Below are positions 1 to 5,280 of a stretch of DNA of 5,280 nucleotides, piece after piece; position 1 is the first letter of the stretch; each line of letters begins with the position of its first letter. Made by a program: the position numbers and the translations under genes. The notes under the pieces are model-generated. The model ran no database searches and was not told where the DNA came from. It saw only the letters and a program-made list of their open reading frames with translations. Source of the stretch: Chloroflexota bacterium (GTDB taxonomy: Bacteria > Chloroflexota > Anaerolineae > B4-G1); contig JAUVSX010000260.1 in assembly GCA_030596915.1 (NCBI GenBank), positions 1 to 5,280 of the forward strand. The letters are read 5' to 3'.

Positions 1-475
1 CGTGCTATGCTCGGTCATTCGCCAGTCGGGATTGTCCCGGTCAGAGTTCGAAACGGGTTGACGACTCCACGATCTCCAACTCTGCCCTAGATCTCTCGTC
101 ACACGGGGTCACTTGGGCACCGCCGGACCCTGGCACCGCGCGCATTGAGCGGCAAGGTAGCAGTCAAGCGGTCCCCCGGCCTTGAGGCCAGGTGCGGCTC
201 CCCCTCGTCGGTCTTGGGCAGACTCGCAGGCACAGACCGGCAGCGGTGTCACGGATTCGACCAGGGGACTGCGCAGGTAGCCGCGCCCGTACGCCTCGTA
301 GCCCGCGAGGCTGTGCGTCCACCGTCAGCCGACGTCCAGCCAGCGGATCTGTGGGTCGTCCCGAGGCTCCCGCACCGAGAGCGCTTCGCCGGCTCCGACC
401 AGTTGCAGCGAAGGGAATGAAAATGGAAGGCCGGCCTGATTGTGCGGACACACCGATGCGGCACTCTGCGAAGGG
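1..475. other. Region without a supportable gene
   Basis: I see no gene here that I would defend. Open frames exist on both strands, as expected in GC-rich DNA, but none combines a good start, a ribosome binding site and protein-like composition. On the minus strand a stretch ending at a TGA (325-327) reads like a protein C-terminus (VREPRDDPQIRWLDVG) but has no start or recognisable upstream domain. A small inverted repeat, GGCC-TTGA-GGCC, lies at 178-189 and has no T-tract. No tRNA or rRNA is seen. Confidence 0.5.
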
Positions 476-504
476 TTGCCATGGCCAGAGCGTCGGCGTA
501 CAAT
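476..504 (+). promoter_or_regulatory. Sigma-70-like promoter of the toxin-antitoxin operon
   Basis: TTGCCA at 476-481 and TACAAT at 499-504 each match the -35 and -10 consensus at five of six positions and are separated by exactly 17 bases. Transcription would start near 511, leaving about 90 bases of leader before the antitoxin ATG at 603. The -10 box is framed by an inverted repeat, GGCG (495-498) and CGCC (505-508). Phd/YefM-type antitoxins commonly repress their own promoter, so this could be an operator, but that role is inferred. The strict spacing makes it the best promoter I can see in the window. Confidence 0.6.
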
Positions 505-602
505 CGCCATAGCGGTGGATGAGTGGCTTGGGCGGCGCATCTGTTGCTTTCGAAGCGATCTGTGTTGCGATGTGCTGCGGACACCCGAGAGGATGAGGTC
601 GG

Positions 603-827
603 ATGAATGGACTCGAAGCACTGCGGTCCGTCCAGTATGTGACAGCGAGGGGAAAGCGGCTCGCGGTCATCGGGATAGATGAGTGGGAAGCCCTCATCGA
701 GTGGCTAGAGACCCTGGAGGACACACATATCGCCACCAAGGCCTATGAGGAGCTCCGGGCCTTGGGGGGTGACCGGGAGCAGGCAGGTTGGCTGATGTGG
801 GATGAGGTGAAAGAGACACTGGCGTGA
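603..827 (+). CDS. Type II antitoxin, Phd/YefM- or RelB-like
   Basis: This 74-residue protein is probably the antitoxin that binds and neutralises the RelE-type toxin encoded next to it, and likely represses their shared promoter. The N-terminal part (residues 1-30) has the short pattern VQYVTARGKRLAVIGIDEWE, which resembles the beta-hairpin and 'D-EWE-L' helix of Phd/YefM DNA-binding domains. It is followed by an acidic helix, IEWLETLED (32-40), and a C-terminal tail ending WLMWDEVKETLA, typical of the toxin-wrapping part. The ATG at 603 is preceded by a purine-rich stretch with GAGAGG at 587-592 and GAGG at 595-598, supporting this start. Its TGA overlaps the toxin GTG start, the usual antitoxin-first arrangement with translational coupling. 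The exact antitoxin subfamily is uncertain; the assignment rests on sequence pattern plus the neighbouring toxin. Confidence 0.75.
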   Translation: MNGLEALRSVQYVTARGKRLAVIGIDEWEALIEWLETLEDTHIATKAYEELRALGGDREQAGWLMWDEVKETLA

Positions 828-1125
828 GCCAGTACACTGTCTATGTTGCCCCGCACGCCCTGAGGGAAATCCGCGCCCTGCCTGGGCTATGCGGCAACGT
901 GTGAGACCGACTGTGGACGCCCTGGCCAGTAACCCTCACCCCCCGAAGAGCAGGAAACTCGACGTACCCGAGCTTGGGCCTGAGCTGTGCCGCGTGCGGC
1001 TGGATAGGTGGCGCACTCTGCACGCAGTGGCCGAGGAAGACAGGACAGTGGATGTGCTGGCCGTTCGCAGGCGGCCACCATACGATTACGGAGATCTCGA
1101 GGCATTAATCACGGCGACAATGTAG
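824..1125 (+). pseudogene. RelE/ParE-family toxin, frameshifted
   Basis: The family's known role is as a ribosome-dependent mRNA nuclease (RelE) or gyrase inhibitor (ParE). A GTG at 824, inside the antitoxin stop, opens a frame giving VAPHALREIRALPG, the standard RelE N-terminus, but it stops at 902-904. The rest lies in another frame, 889-1125: MRQRVRPTVDALASNP, then a RKL segment, the core CRVRLDRWRTLHAV and the C-terminal strand DRTVDVLAVRRRPPYDY. The two parts join exactly if one G is added to the GGG at 884-886, giving LPG-A-MRQRV and a 100-residue protein of normal family length. As written, the toxin is inactive unless the ribosome shifts frame or restarts at the ATG at 889, which would omit the first helix. 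A sequencing error at the G run is equally possible. I do not see a classical slippery heptamer at the join. Confidence 0.8.
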
Positions 1126-1263
1126 AACGCCATCCGTCGGTCCGCGTTCCTGCCCTGCGCAGGTCCGTCTCCGAGATCATCCGCGTCCGTCTCCTGCAGA
1201 GCCCTGGGCAGCGTGTCGCAGAATTGCTCCCCACATCTATCGACAGGCAGCTTCAGCAGCCGT
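1126..1263. other. Convergent intergenic spacer
   Basis: This spacer separates the toxin end from the downstream hairpin and the convergent hydrolase gene. It contains two copies of GTCCGTCTCC (1163-1172 and 1185-1194), 22 bases apart, and a perfect 10-base palindrome, CCTGCGCAGG, which is loop-less and so unlikely to be a terminator. A minus-strand frame continues open past the hydrolase stop, but it lacks a start and protein-like composition. Confidence 0.4.
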
Positions 1264-1296
1264 CGCGGCCGAGGCTGTGGCGAGCCACTGGCCGCG
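1264..1296 (-). terminator. GC-rich hairpin after the hydrolase gene
   Basis: CGCGGCC (1264-1270) pairs with GGCCGCG (1290-1296), and inside it GTGG (1277-1280) pairs with CCAC (1285-1288) around a CGAG tetraloop. The structure begins two bases after the hydrolase stop codon, a usual place for a terminator. No U-tract follows on the minus strand, so it is not a canonical rho-independent terminator; it may act as a 3' stabilising stem or an imperfect bidirectional terminator for the convergent genes. Confidence 0.35.
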
Positions 1297-1298
1297 CG

Positions 1299-3368
1299 CT
1301 ACTGCGGCTCCAGCACGACAATCTCGTAGATGTCCAGCCTCGGCACCTCGACCACGGTCCAACCATTCTCGTAGCGCCAGGGAAGGTCCGTGCCGTCGGT
1401 CGCCCGGTAGACCCGCTGGGGAGCCCGATCAGCCCGCACGCGGACTTCGAGAAAATGCAGGGGAATCACCTCGTAGGTGTCGGCGTTGCAGCCCTCGTCC
1501 TCGACGACTTGATTGGTCGTCATGTTGACCAGATGCACCAGGATGCGCTCTCCCTGACTGGCTAGCGCGATATCGACAGTGCTTGGCGCCTTGACCCGCA
1601 AGGGGAGCCGGTCGCCGATCAGCAGTTCGACGCTGTTGGCGATCAGGCGGACGTGATCGGGATAGCTGGCGCGCATGAATGTGTACCCAACGTCCCCACT
1701 GCAGTAGATGACGCGACCTCTGCGCACCAGCGCAGGCCAAGAGGTCTCACGGCTCGGAGCCGACACGTACGTAAACGGCGCCAGGTCCGTGGGCGACGGC
1801 GCGATCAGCGTCCCCAGGTCCTCGCTGTCCTCCGTACTCTCCACCCGCAGGTGCCGTTGCTGGATGATGGGCGATCCGGTCATACCGACAGCCAGAGGGC
1901 CCGTCGCCCTCACGTACGCGGGCTCGTAGTCGGAGACGAAGCTCACGCCCAACGTCTCGCTCAGACCGAAATCGCGCCGCATTCGCCCGTACTCATCGTA
2001 CAGAGACGTCTTGTACGTGGCCAGGAGAGCGCCGCCCGACGCGACGTGGGTCTTGAGGGCCTCGTTCACCGCGTCCGAGGTGCACGCCGAGTTGGATAGC
2101 ACACAGAGCGCGTAATCGCCCAAGCCACCTTCGAGAATCTGATCATCGGTGATCACGTCAAATGGGATGTGGCTCTCCATCAGAGCCTTGTACGCGCCGT
2201 CGAAGGCGAGGCGATAACTCTCCGGCTTGTCTCGCCCGAAGAAATCTTGAGTCTTCTGGGAGGCGTGCAGCGCGACGCACTTGACCGGTTCCGAATCGAT
2301 CAGATAGGCTTCCACGGTTCTCGCCATCGCGAATGCCTCGCGAATCCCCTGCACGGTGTACGGATTGTTGCGGCCGTCCGGGTAGGGCTCGGTGTAAGGG
2401 GCTGGCCAGGCGCCGTGCGCGAGGATCGATGCCACCTGGAGCTTGAGCTGAGTCGCTGAGTAGGGGATGTAGAACCAACCTTTCGGCTTGTCCCAGTACA
2501 TGTGCAGGTCGGCCAGGCACACAATTCGTGGCTTCCCCCTGCCATAGGCGCGCAGGAGCTTGGCGGTCTGGCCGGGCGCCCAGCGCCCTTTGCCCCAGCG
2601 GGTGCTGATTTCCGTGTGCACGACGTCATCCACAACCGGCGATAGGGCGTTGGTCGACCGGTACCAAGGGGACAGGGGTTGCGTGTGGGTGATCCAAACC
2701 AGATCGGGCCGAACTGCCTTGGCGGCGTCCCGGATCGCGGTTATCGTCTCAGTCGCTGACGCATACCGGAAGTCGACGAGCCTGCGCCAGGTCTCGCTGC
2801 CCCAATCTTCCCGCATCGGGTAGGGGCGGCCGACCTGGGACACGACCTTCTCCCGGCAGTTCTCGCACCAGCACCCCGTGCGGTTGAAGCCGTACATGTC
2901 GAAGAAGAAGCCGTCGGTCGGATACCTCTCGGCGACTTCCGCTACCACTGCCCTCATATAGTCGCGGATGGGGCCGTTCGGGCACGGCACGCCCCACCCC
3001 GCCTCGTACACCTCGTCACCGTTGCGCGTGCGCTGCCACCACTCGGGATGGGCGGCCCGCTGGTCGATATTCATGTAGTTGACGTAGGTGATGACCTTGA
3101 CACCGCGCCGGTGCAGCGCACTGATCATCGATCCGGTGTAGTCCAGGGCGCCGAGGCTCGGATGGGGCGGCGCGACTTGGCTCGGATAGTAAGCATATCC
3201 GTGTTGGTTGAGGGCGAAGATAACGACGAGACTGGGGCCCGCGGAGCATATCTCGTCGGCCAGACACTCGGAATCGAAGAGCGTGAAGCCATCGGGGGCA
3301 TTCGCCGACATGTAGTAGTCGTAGTGCCAGTCGTAGATCGGTCCCTCGTGCCATTTCGATCCGGACAT
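1299..3368 (-). CDS. GHL6/GH42-like putative glycoside hydrolase
   Basis: This 689-residue protein looks like a clan-A-type glycoside hydrolase; the reaction and substrate are not determinable here. Residues about 10-355 fit a TIM barrel: the strand VKVITYVNYMNID (90-102), then GFFFDMYGF (153-161), whose D157 sits where hypothetical hydrolase families place a catalytic acid, and HTEIS with E253 as a possible partner. CWCENC gives C166, C168 and C171, with C129 upstream; GH42 beta-galactosidases bind structural zinc through a similar C...CxCxxC set. Residues about 360-585 resemble the GATase-like beta-galactosidase trimerisation domain (VLSNSACTSDAV, then THVASGGALLATY). The last 100 residues look like a beta-sandwich (LVHLVNMTTNQ). 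No signal peptide is seen, so it is probably cytoplasmic. I chose the ATG at 3368 because GGAGGG lies seven bases upstream; the ATG five codons earlier (3383) has no ribosome binding site and overlaps that motif. Confidence 0.75.
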   Translation of the reverse strand: MSGSKWHEGPIYDWHYDYYMSANAPDGFTLFDSECLADEICSAGPSLVVIFALNQHGYAYYPSQVAPPHPSLGALDYTGSMISALHRRGVKVITYVNYMNIDQRAAHPEWWQRTRNGDEVYEAGWGVPCPNGPIRDYMRAVVAEVAERYPTDGFFFDMYGFNRTGCWCENCREKVVSQVGRPYPMREDWGSETWRRLVDFRYASATETITAIRDAAKAVRPDLVWITHTQPLSPWYRSTNALSPVVDDVVHTEISTRWGKGRWAPGQTAKLLRAYGRGKPRIVCLADLHMYWDKPKGWFYIPYSATQLKLQVASILAHGAWPAPYTEPYPDGRNNPYTVQGIREAFAMARTVEAYLIDSEPVKCVALHASQKTQDFFGRDKPESYRLAFDGAYKALMESHIPFDVITDDQILEGGLGDYALCVLSNSACTSDAVNEALKTHVASGGALLATYKTSLYDEYGRMRRDFGLSETLGVSFVSDYEPAYVRATGPLAVGMTGSPIIQQRHLRVESTEDSEDLGTLIAPSPTDLAPFTYVSAPSRETSWPALVRRGRVIYCSGDVGYTFMRASYPDHVRLIANSVELLIGDRLPLRVKAPSTVDIALASQGERILVHLVNMTTNQVVEDEGCNADTYEVIPLHFLEVRVRADRAPQRVYRATDGTDLPWRYENGWTVVEVPRLDIYEIVVLEPQ

Positions 3369-3375
3369 AGCATCA

Positions 3376-3381
3376 CCCTCC
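3376..3381 (-). promoter_or_regulatory. Ribosome binding site that fixes the hydrolase start
   Basis: On the minus strand this reads GGAGGG, seven bases before the ATG at 3368-3366. It is the best Shine-Dalgarno match near this gene, and it lies inside the five-codon extension that an ATG at 3383 would add, so it argues for the shorter protein starting MSGSKW. Confidence 0.7.
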
Positions 3382-3426
3382 ATTCATCGTCGGTGTTCGT
3401 CGTGGCCGCTTTGGTCTTCTGACCGG

Positions 3427-3442
3427 CGAGGGCAGCCCCTCG
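3427..3442 (-). terminator. Small stem-loop between orphan fragment and hydrolase
   Basis: CGAGGG (3427-3432) and CCCTCG (3437-3442) form a perfect six-pair stem with a four-base loop. It lies 15 bases past the stop of the orphan C-terminal fragment and about 60 bases before the hydrolase start. No U-tract follows on the minus strand. It could be a weak terminator, an attenuator or an RNA-processing site that separates expression of the nitroreductase from the hydrolase; which one is not decidable. Confidence 0.3.
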
Positions 3443-3457
3443 GGCGGCGCTACGAGT

Positions 3458-3568
3458 TCACTTCTCAAACACGCCGTACCAGATCTGATAGTCCGGCCTG
3501 TTCGTGCGCCCGATGTCGTCGCACAGTTTGGCCTCAGGCGGCCGGAAGCCGCGCGTGGCGCTGGGATG
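3458..3568 (-). pseudogene. Orphan C-terminal-like coding remnant
   Basis: Directly after the nitroreductase TAG, and in the same frame, 36 further codons run to a TGA at 3458-3460. The end of the stretch, CDDIGRTNRPDYQIWYGVFEK, contains W, Y and F residues in a mix that looks like genuine protein and not a chance GC-rich frame. There is no ATG, GTG or TTG in it and no ribosome binding site, so it is unlikely to be a free-standing gene. I read it as the 3' end of a lost gene or, less likely, an extension reached by stop-codon readthrough. I do not recognise the family. Confidence 0.35.
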
Positions 3569-4135
3569 CTAGATCCACTTGATGGTGGGGACCTTCTTCC
3601 TGGGTGGCTCGGGGAACCCACCTTCGGGGTACCCAAGCAGTATGGGGCCAAAGACCTCTTCGTCGTCCTTGAGTTCGAGGGCCTCTCTGACCTCCTCGTC
3701 CTGCAAGGCCAACTGACCGTAGCCGACCCAGCAACTGCCAATGCCAAAGGAATGCGCGGCCAGCATGATGTTCTGACACACCATCGGGCAATCCTGGGCA
3801 TAGGTCGCGAGCTTAGTGCCCACGACGAACACAATCACGGGCGCGGAGTAGAAGACCGGATCCTCTGTGATATCGTCGATCGGTTTGCGCACCACCTTCG
3901 ACACGCCCCCGCGCCGATCGCGCCACTCATAGTACCTGGGGACGGCTGCGTCGAACAGCTTCTGGCGGAACTCAGCGTCCTGAACGACGACAAAACGCCA
4001 TAGCTGGAGGTTCATGCCACTGGGCGCCCAGCGGCCAGCCTCGATGATCGCTTCTAACGTATCGCGGCTGATGGCCCTGGTCTCGTAGGCCCGGACCGAC
4101 CGCCTGTTTTTGATGGCTTCGACGACAGTGTTCAA
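3569..4135 (-). CDS. Nitroreductase-family FMN oxidoreductase
   Basis: The 188-residue product belongs to the nitroreductase superfamily: homodimeric flavoproteins that use FMN and NAD(P)H to reduce varied electron acceptors; the natural substrate is unknown. NRRSVRAY (10-17) carries the FMN-phosphate-binding Arg/Ser set; APSGMNLQLWRFVVV (37-51) is the second flavin motif with P38, S39, N42 and Q44; SAPVIVFVVG (97-106) and FGIGSCWVGY (130-139) complete the fold; the tail VPTIKWI is typical of the family. The length is normal for the small single-domain forms. I place the start at a TTG (4135-4133) because GAGGAGAG precedes it with a seven-base gap and it yields the usual MNTVVEAIKNRRS opening; the upstream ATG at 4195 would add 20 residues with no family match. 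It follows the HAD remnant after a 104-base gap and is probably part of, or relic of, the same operon. It could detoxify quinones or nitro compounds, or modify a ligand such as a flavin-derived or dehalogenated product. Confidence 0.88.
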   Translation of the reverse strand: MNTVVEAIKNRRSVRAYETRAISRDTLEAIIEAGRWAPSGMNLQLWRFVVVQDAEFRQKLFDAAVPRYYEWRDRRGGVSKVVRKPIDDITEDPVFYSAPVIVFVVGTKLATYAQDCPMVCQNIMLAAHSFGIGSCWVGYGQLALQDEEVREALELKDDEEVFGPILLGYPEGGFPEPPRKKVPTIKWI

Positions 4136-4140
4136 GATGG

Positions 4141-4148
4141 CTCTCCTC
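4141..4148 (-). promoter_or_regulatory. Ribosome binding site that decides the TTG start
   Basis: Read on the minus strand this is GAGGAGAG. Its GGAG core ends seven bases before the TTG at 4135, which is ideal spacing. No comparable site precedes the more distant ATG at 4195, so this motif decides the start of the nitroreductase. Confidence 0.65.
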
Positions 4149-4239
4149 GTATGGTGATTCGAAAGCGCGCGTCGCAGTGGCTCGCGCAGGTGCAACGCCG
4201 GACGTCGTTGCGTACCTGACTAGCTGGTCAATTCAGACG

Positions 4240-4475
4240 CTACGGCTCGATGTCGGCGACGGAACCGATGATGCACTCCGCTGGGATGTCCAGGCCAACG
4301 TTCTTCAGGCGATGAGCCAGGTCGCCCGGGGTATCGACGGGGTTGTTGGTCGGAACCAGATACTCAGCCGCACGGACCCCAGGCGCTCGAGGAAACTATC
4401 CGCTCCGGGGATCATCGCGCGCCCGCTGACGAACACGCCATCCTTATCGATCAGGGTGTTCTTCGTTCGCGTCAT
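4240..4475 (-). pseudogene. HAD-IIA (NagD-like) phosphatase, frameshifted and truncated
   Basis: Intact HAD-IIA enzymes are phosphatases of about 260 residues that dephosphorylate sugar phosphates or nucleotides through an aspartyl-phosphate. Here the ATG at 4475 overlaps the transporter TGA (ATGA) and opens LIDKDGVFVSG, motif I with both catalytic aspartates (D10, D12), then IPGADSFLERL. That frame then drifts to a TGA at 4305-4307. The family sequence resumes in another frame: AAEYLVPTNNPVDTPGDL, containing motif II with T43, then VGLDIPAECIIGS. Adding one G to the GGGG at 4377-4380 joins the two into a perfect-length ERLGVRAAEYLV segment. The frame ends at a TAG at 4240 after only 78 residues, so the cap domain and motifs III (Lys) and IV (Asp) are absent, and no frame of the next 100 bases restores them. 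The truncation makes it non-functional even if the frameshift is an artefact. Confidence 0.82.
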
Positions 4476-5280
4476 ACTTGCGCTGCAGCCTCCTGGTTCT
4501 CACGTTGCGCGACCCGGATACCCTCCTGCTCGTCTACCCGGCTCAGGAGGAGAATGCCTCCGATGAAGAAGACGACCAGGGCGACGATGCTTAGGCGGCT
4601 GGAACCAGTCAACTGTCCCACGACGGCGAAGAGGACTGGCCCGGCAATGCCCGCAAACTTGCTCGAGATGTCGTAGAAGCCGAAGAACTCAGCGCTGCGC
4701 GCCTTGGGGGCCATGCGACTGAACAGACTGCGGCTGAGGGCCTGCGTTCCACCCTGCACCATCCCCACAGCAAAGGCCAGCGCCCAGAAGTGCCACGACT
4801 CACTCATGAAGTAGCCAGCGACAGCGATGAGAGCGTACCACCCCAGGCCCACCATGATCGACCGCTTGGTTCCCAGCTTGCCGCTTAACTTGCCGAAGGC
4901 GAGGGAGAAGGGTATGCCCACGAACTGGGTAAGAAGCAGCGCTCCGATCAGGTCGAGCATGCCGATGCCGATCTCCGCGCCGTAGATCGTAGCCATCTTG
5001 ATGATCGTGCCGATGCCGTCGTTGTAGAGCCAGAACGCCAGCAGAAACAGGAAGAGCTGGCGGTACGTGCGCATCTCGCGAAAGGTCTGTCCCAGACGCC
5101 TGAAGCCGGCCGTGACGGGATTGACGCCCGCGCCAATCCCCGCCGTGTTGGCGGGCGGCTCCGGCACGCGGCGCAGGAGCGGAATGGTGAAGATCGCCCA
5201 CCACACCGCAACGGTGAGGAATGAGAGACGGGGGCCCAGGCTGCTTCCAGCCCAGATGAACTGGATCATCACGATGTTGA
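4472..5280 (-). CDS. UMF1/Atg22-type MFS transporter, C-terminal part
   Basis: The visible 268 residues are the C-terminal part of an integral membrane transporter; the start lies beyond the right edge, since the frame is open to the end of the window. The family usually has about 430 residues and 12 helices. Seven hydrophobic segments are visible, near residues 15-36, 74-98, 108-129, 141-158, 162-180, 206-223 and 229-246, so TM6-12 is likely. Diagnostic matches to the UMF1/Atg22-like group are LYNDGIGTIIKMATIYG, the loop GKLSGKLGTKRS, the helix start VQGGTQALSRSLFSRM and EFFGFYDISSKFAGIAGP. The protein ends in a charged cytoplasmic tail (SRVDEQEG onward). Its stop overlaps the start of the HAD remnant by ATGA, so the two were translationally coupled. 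Bacterial members have unassigned substrates; fungal Atg22 exports amino acids from the vacuole. Next to a hydrolase and phosphatase, sugar transport is plausible but not shown. Confidence 0.85.
   Translation of the reverse strand, partial: NIVMIQFIWAGSSLGPRLSFLTVAVWWAIFTIPLLRRVPEPPANTAGIGAGVNPVTAGFRRLGQTFREMRTYRQLFLFLLAFWLYNDGIGTIIKMATIYGAEIGIGMLDLIGALLLTQFVGIPFSLAFGKLSGKLGTKRSIMVGLGWYALIAVAGYFMSESWHFWALAFAVGMVQGGTQALSRSLFSRMAPKARSAEFFGFYDISSKFAGIAGPVLFAVVGQLTGSSRLSIVALVVFFIGGILLLSRVDEQEGIRVAQRENQEAAAQV

Noticed and set aside
41..62. A GTTCGAAAC sequence resembling a tRNA T-loop
   Set aside because: The flanking bases do not form a five-pair T-stem, and no anticodon or acceptor stem can be built around it.
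164..739. Long minus-strand open frame of 191 codons opposite the antitoxin and upstream region
   Set aside because: Its composition is rich in Arg, Ser and Pro with no recognisable domain, it has no ribosome binding site, and it overlaps the antitoxin, whose family features are clear.
881..890. Programmed -1 ribosomal frameshift in the toxin as the preferred explanation
   Set aside because: The join CCT-GGG-CTA is not a slippery heptamer and no strong downstream structure is evident, so mutation or base-call error is more likely.
1086..1298. Minus-strand frame that stays open after the hydrolase TAG
   Set aside because: About 70 codons without a stop are common at this GC content; there is no start, ribosome binding site or recognisable motif, and it overlaps the toxin end.
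1653..2099. Plus-strand open frame opposite the hydrolase gene
   Set aside because: It is Arg-rich and repetitive, as expected for the antisense of a GC-rich coding sequence, and has no family features.
3569..3571. Pyrrolysine or programmed readthrough of the nitroreductase TAG
   Set aside because: The protein already ends with the usual family tail (TIKWI), and nothing else in the window suggests stop-codon recoding.
3566..4003. Plus-strand open frame of 145 codons opposite the nitroreductase
   Set aside because: It mirrors the codon pattern of the nitroreductase, whose flavin motifs establish the true frame.
4203..4231. TTGACC on the minus strand as a -35 box for the nitroreductase
   Set aside because: No acceptable -10 element lies 16-18 bases downstream; the sequence there is ACGACG.

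Overview
The window is GC-rich bacterial DNA (leaderless or SD-led genes, GTG and TTG starts, dense C/G wobble use). No gene fixes the taxon. The mix of a Phd/RelE-type toxin-antitoxin pair, a GHL6/GH42-like hydrolase and a UMF1-type transporter would fit an uncultured soil, freshwater or marine lineage such as Chloroflexota, Armatimonadota or Planctomycetota; that placement is inference only.

Layout. Positions 1-475 hold no gene I can support. A well-formed sigma-70-like promoter (476-504) then drives a short plus-strand operon: an antitoxin (603-827) and, overlapping it, a RelE-family toxin (824-1125) whose reading frame is broken by one missing base at a GGG run. Positions 1126-1298 separate this operon from convergent minus-strand genes and contain a GC-rich hairpin.

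All remaining genes lie on the minus strand and read from right to left: the C-terminal part of a UMF1/Atg22-type major facilitator transporter (4472-5280, cut by the window edge); a HAD-IIA phosphatase remnant (4240-4475) that starts inside the transporter stop codon, is frameshifted at a GGGG run and has lost its C-terminal two thirds; a nitroreductase-family FMN oxidoreductase with a TTG start (3569-4135); an orphan C-terminal-looking stretch (3458-3568); and a 689-residue glycoside-hydrolase-like protein with a TIM barrel, a probable zinc Cys cluster and a beta-galactosidase trimerisation-like domain (1299-3368).

How they fit together. The transporter, phosphatase remnant, nitroreductase and hydrolase share a strand and form a plausible former transport-and-catabolism cluster for a carbohydrate or glycoside; the substrate cannot be read from the sequence. 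The strongest observation is that two unrelated genes, on opposite strands, each become a normal family member if one G is added to a short G run. This points to homopolymer under-calling in the source data or to slippage mutations. The HAD gene is also truly truncated, so it is a remnant in either case. I found no convincing undescribed system.
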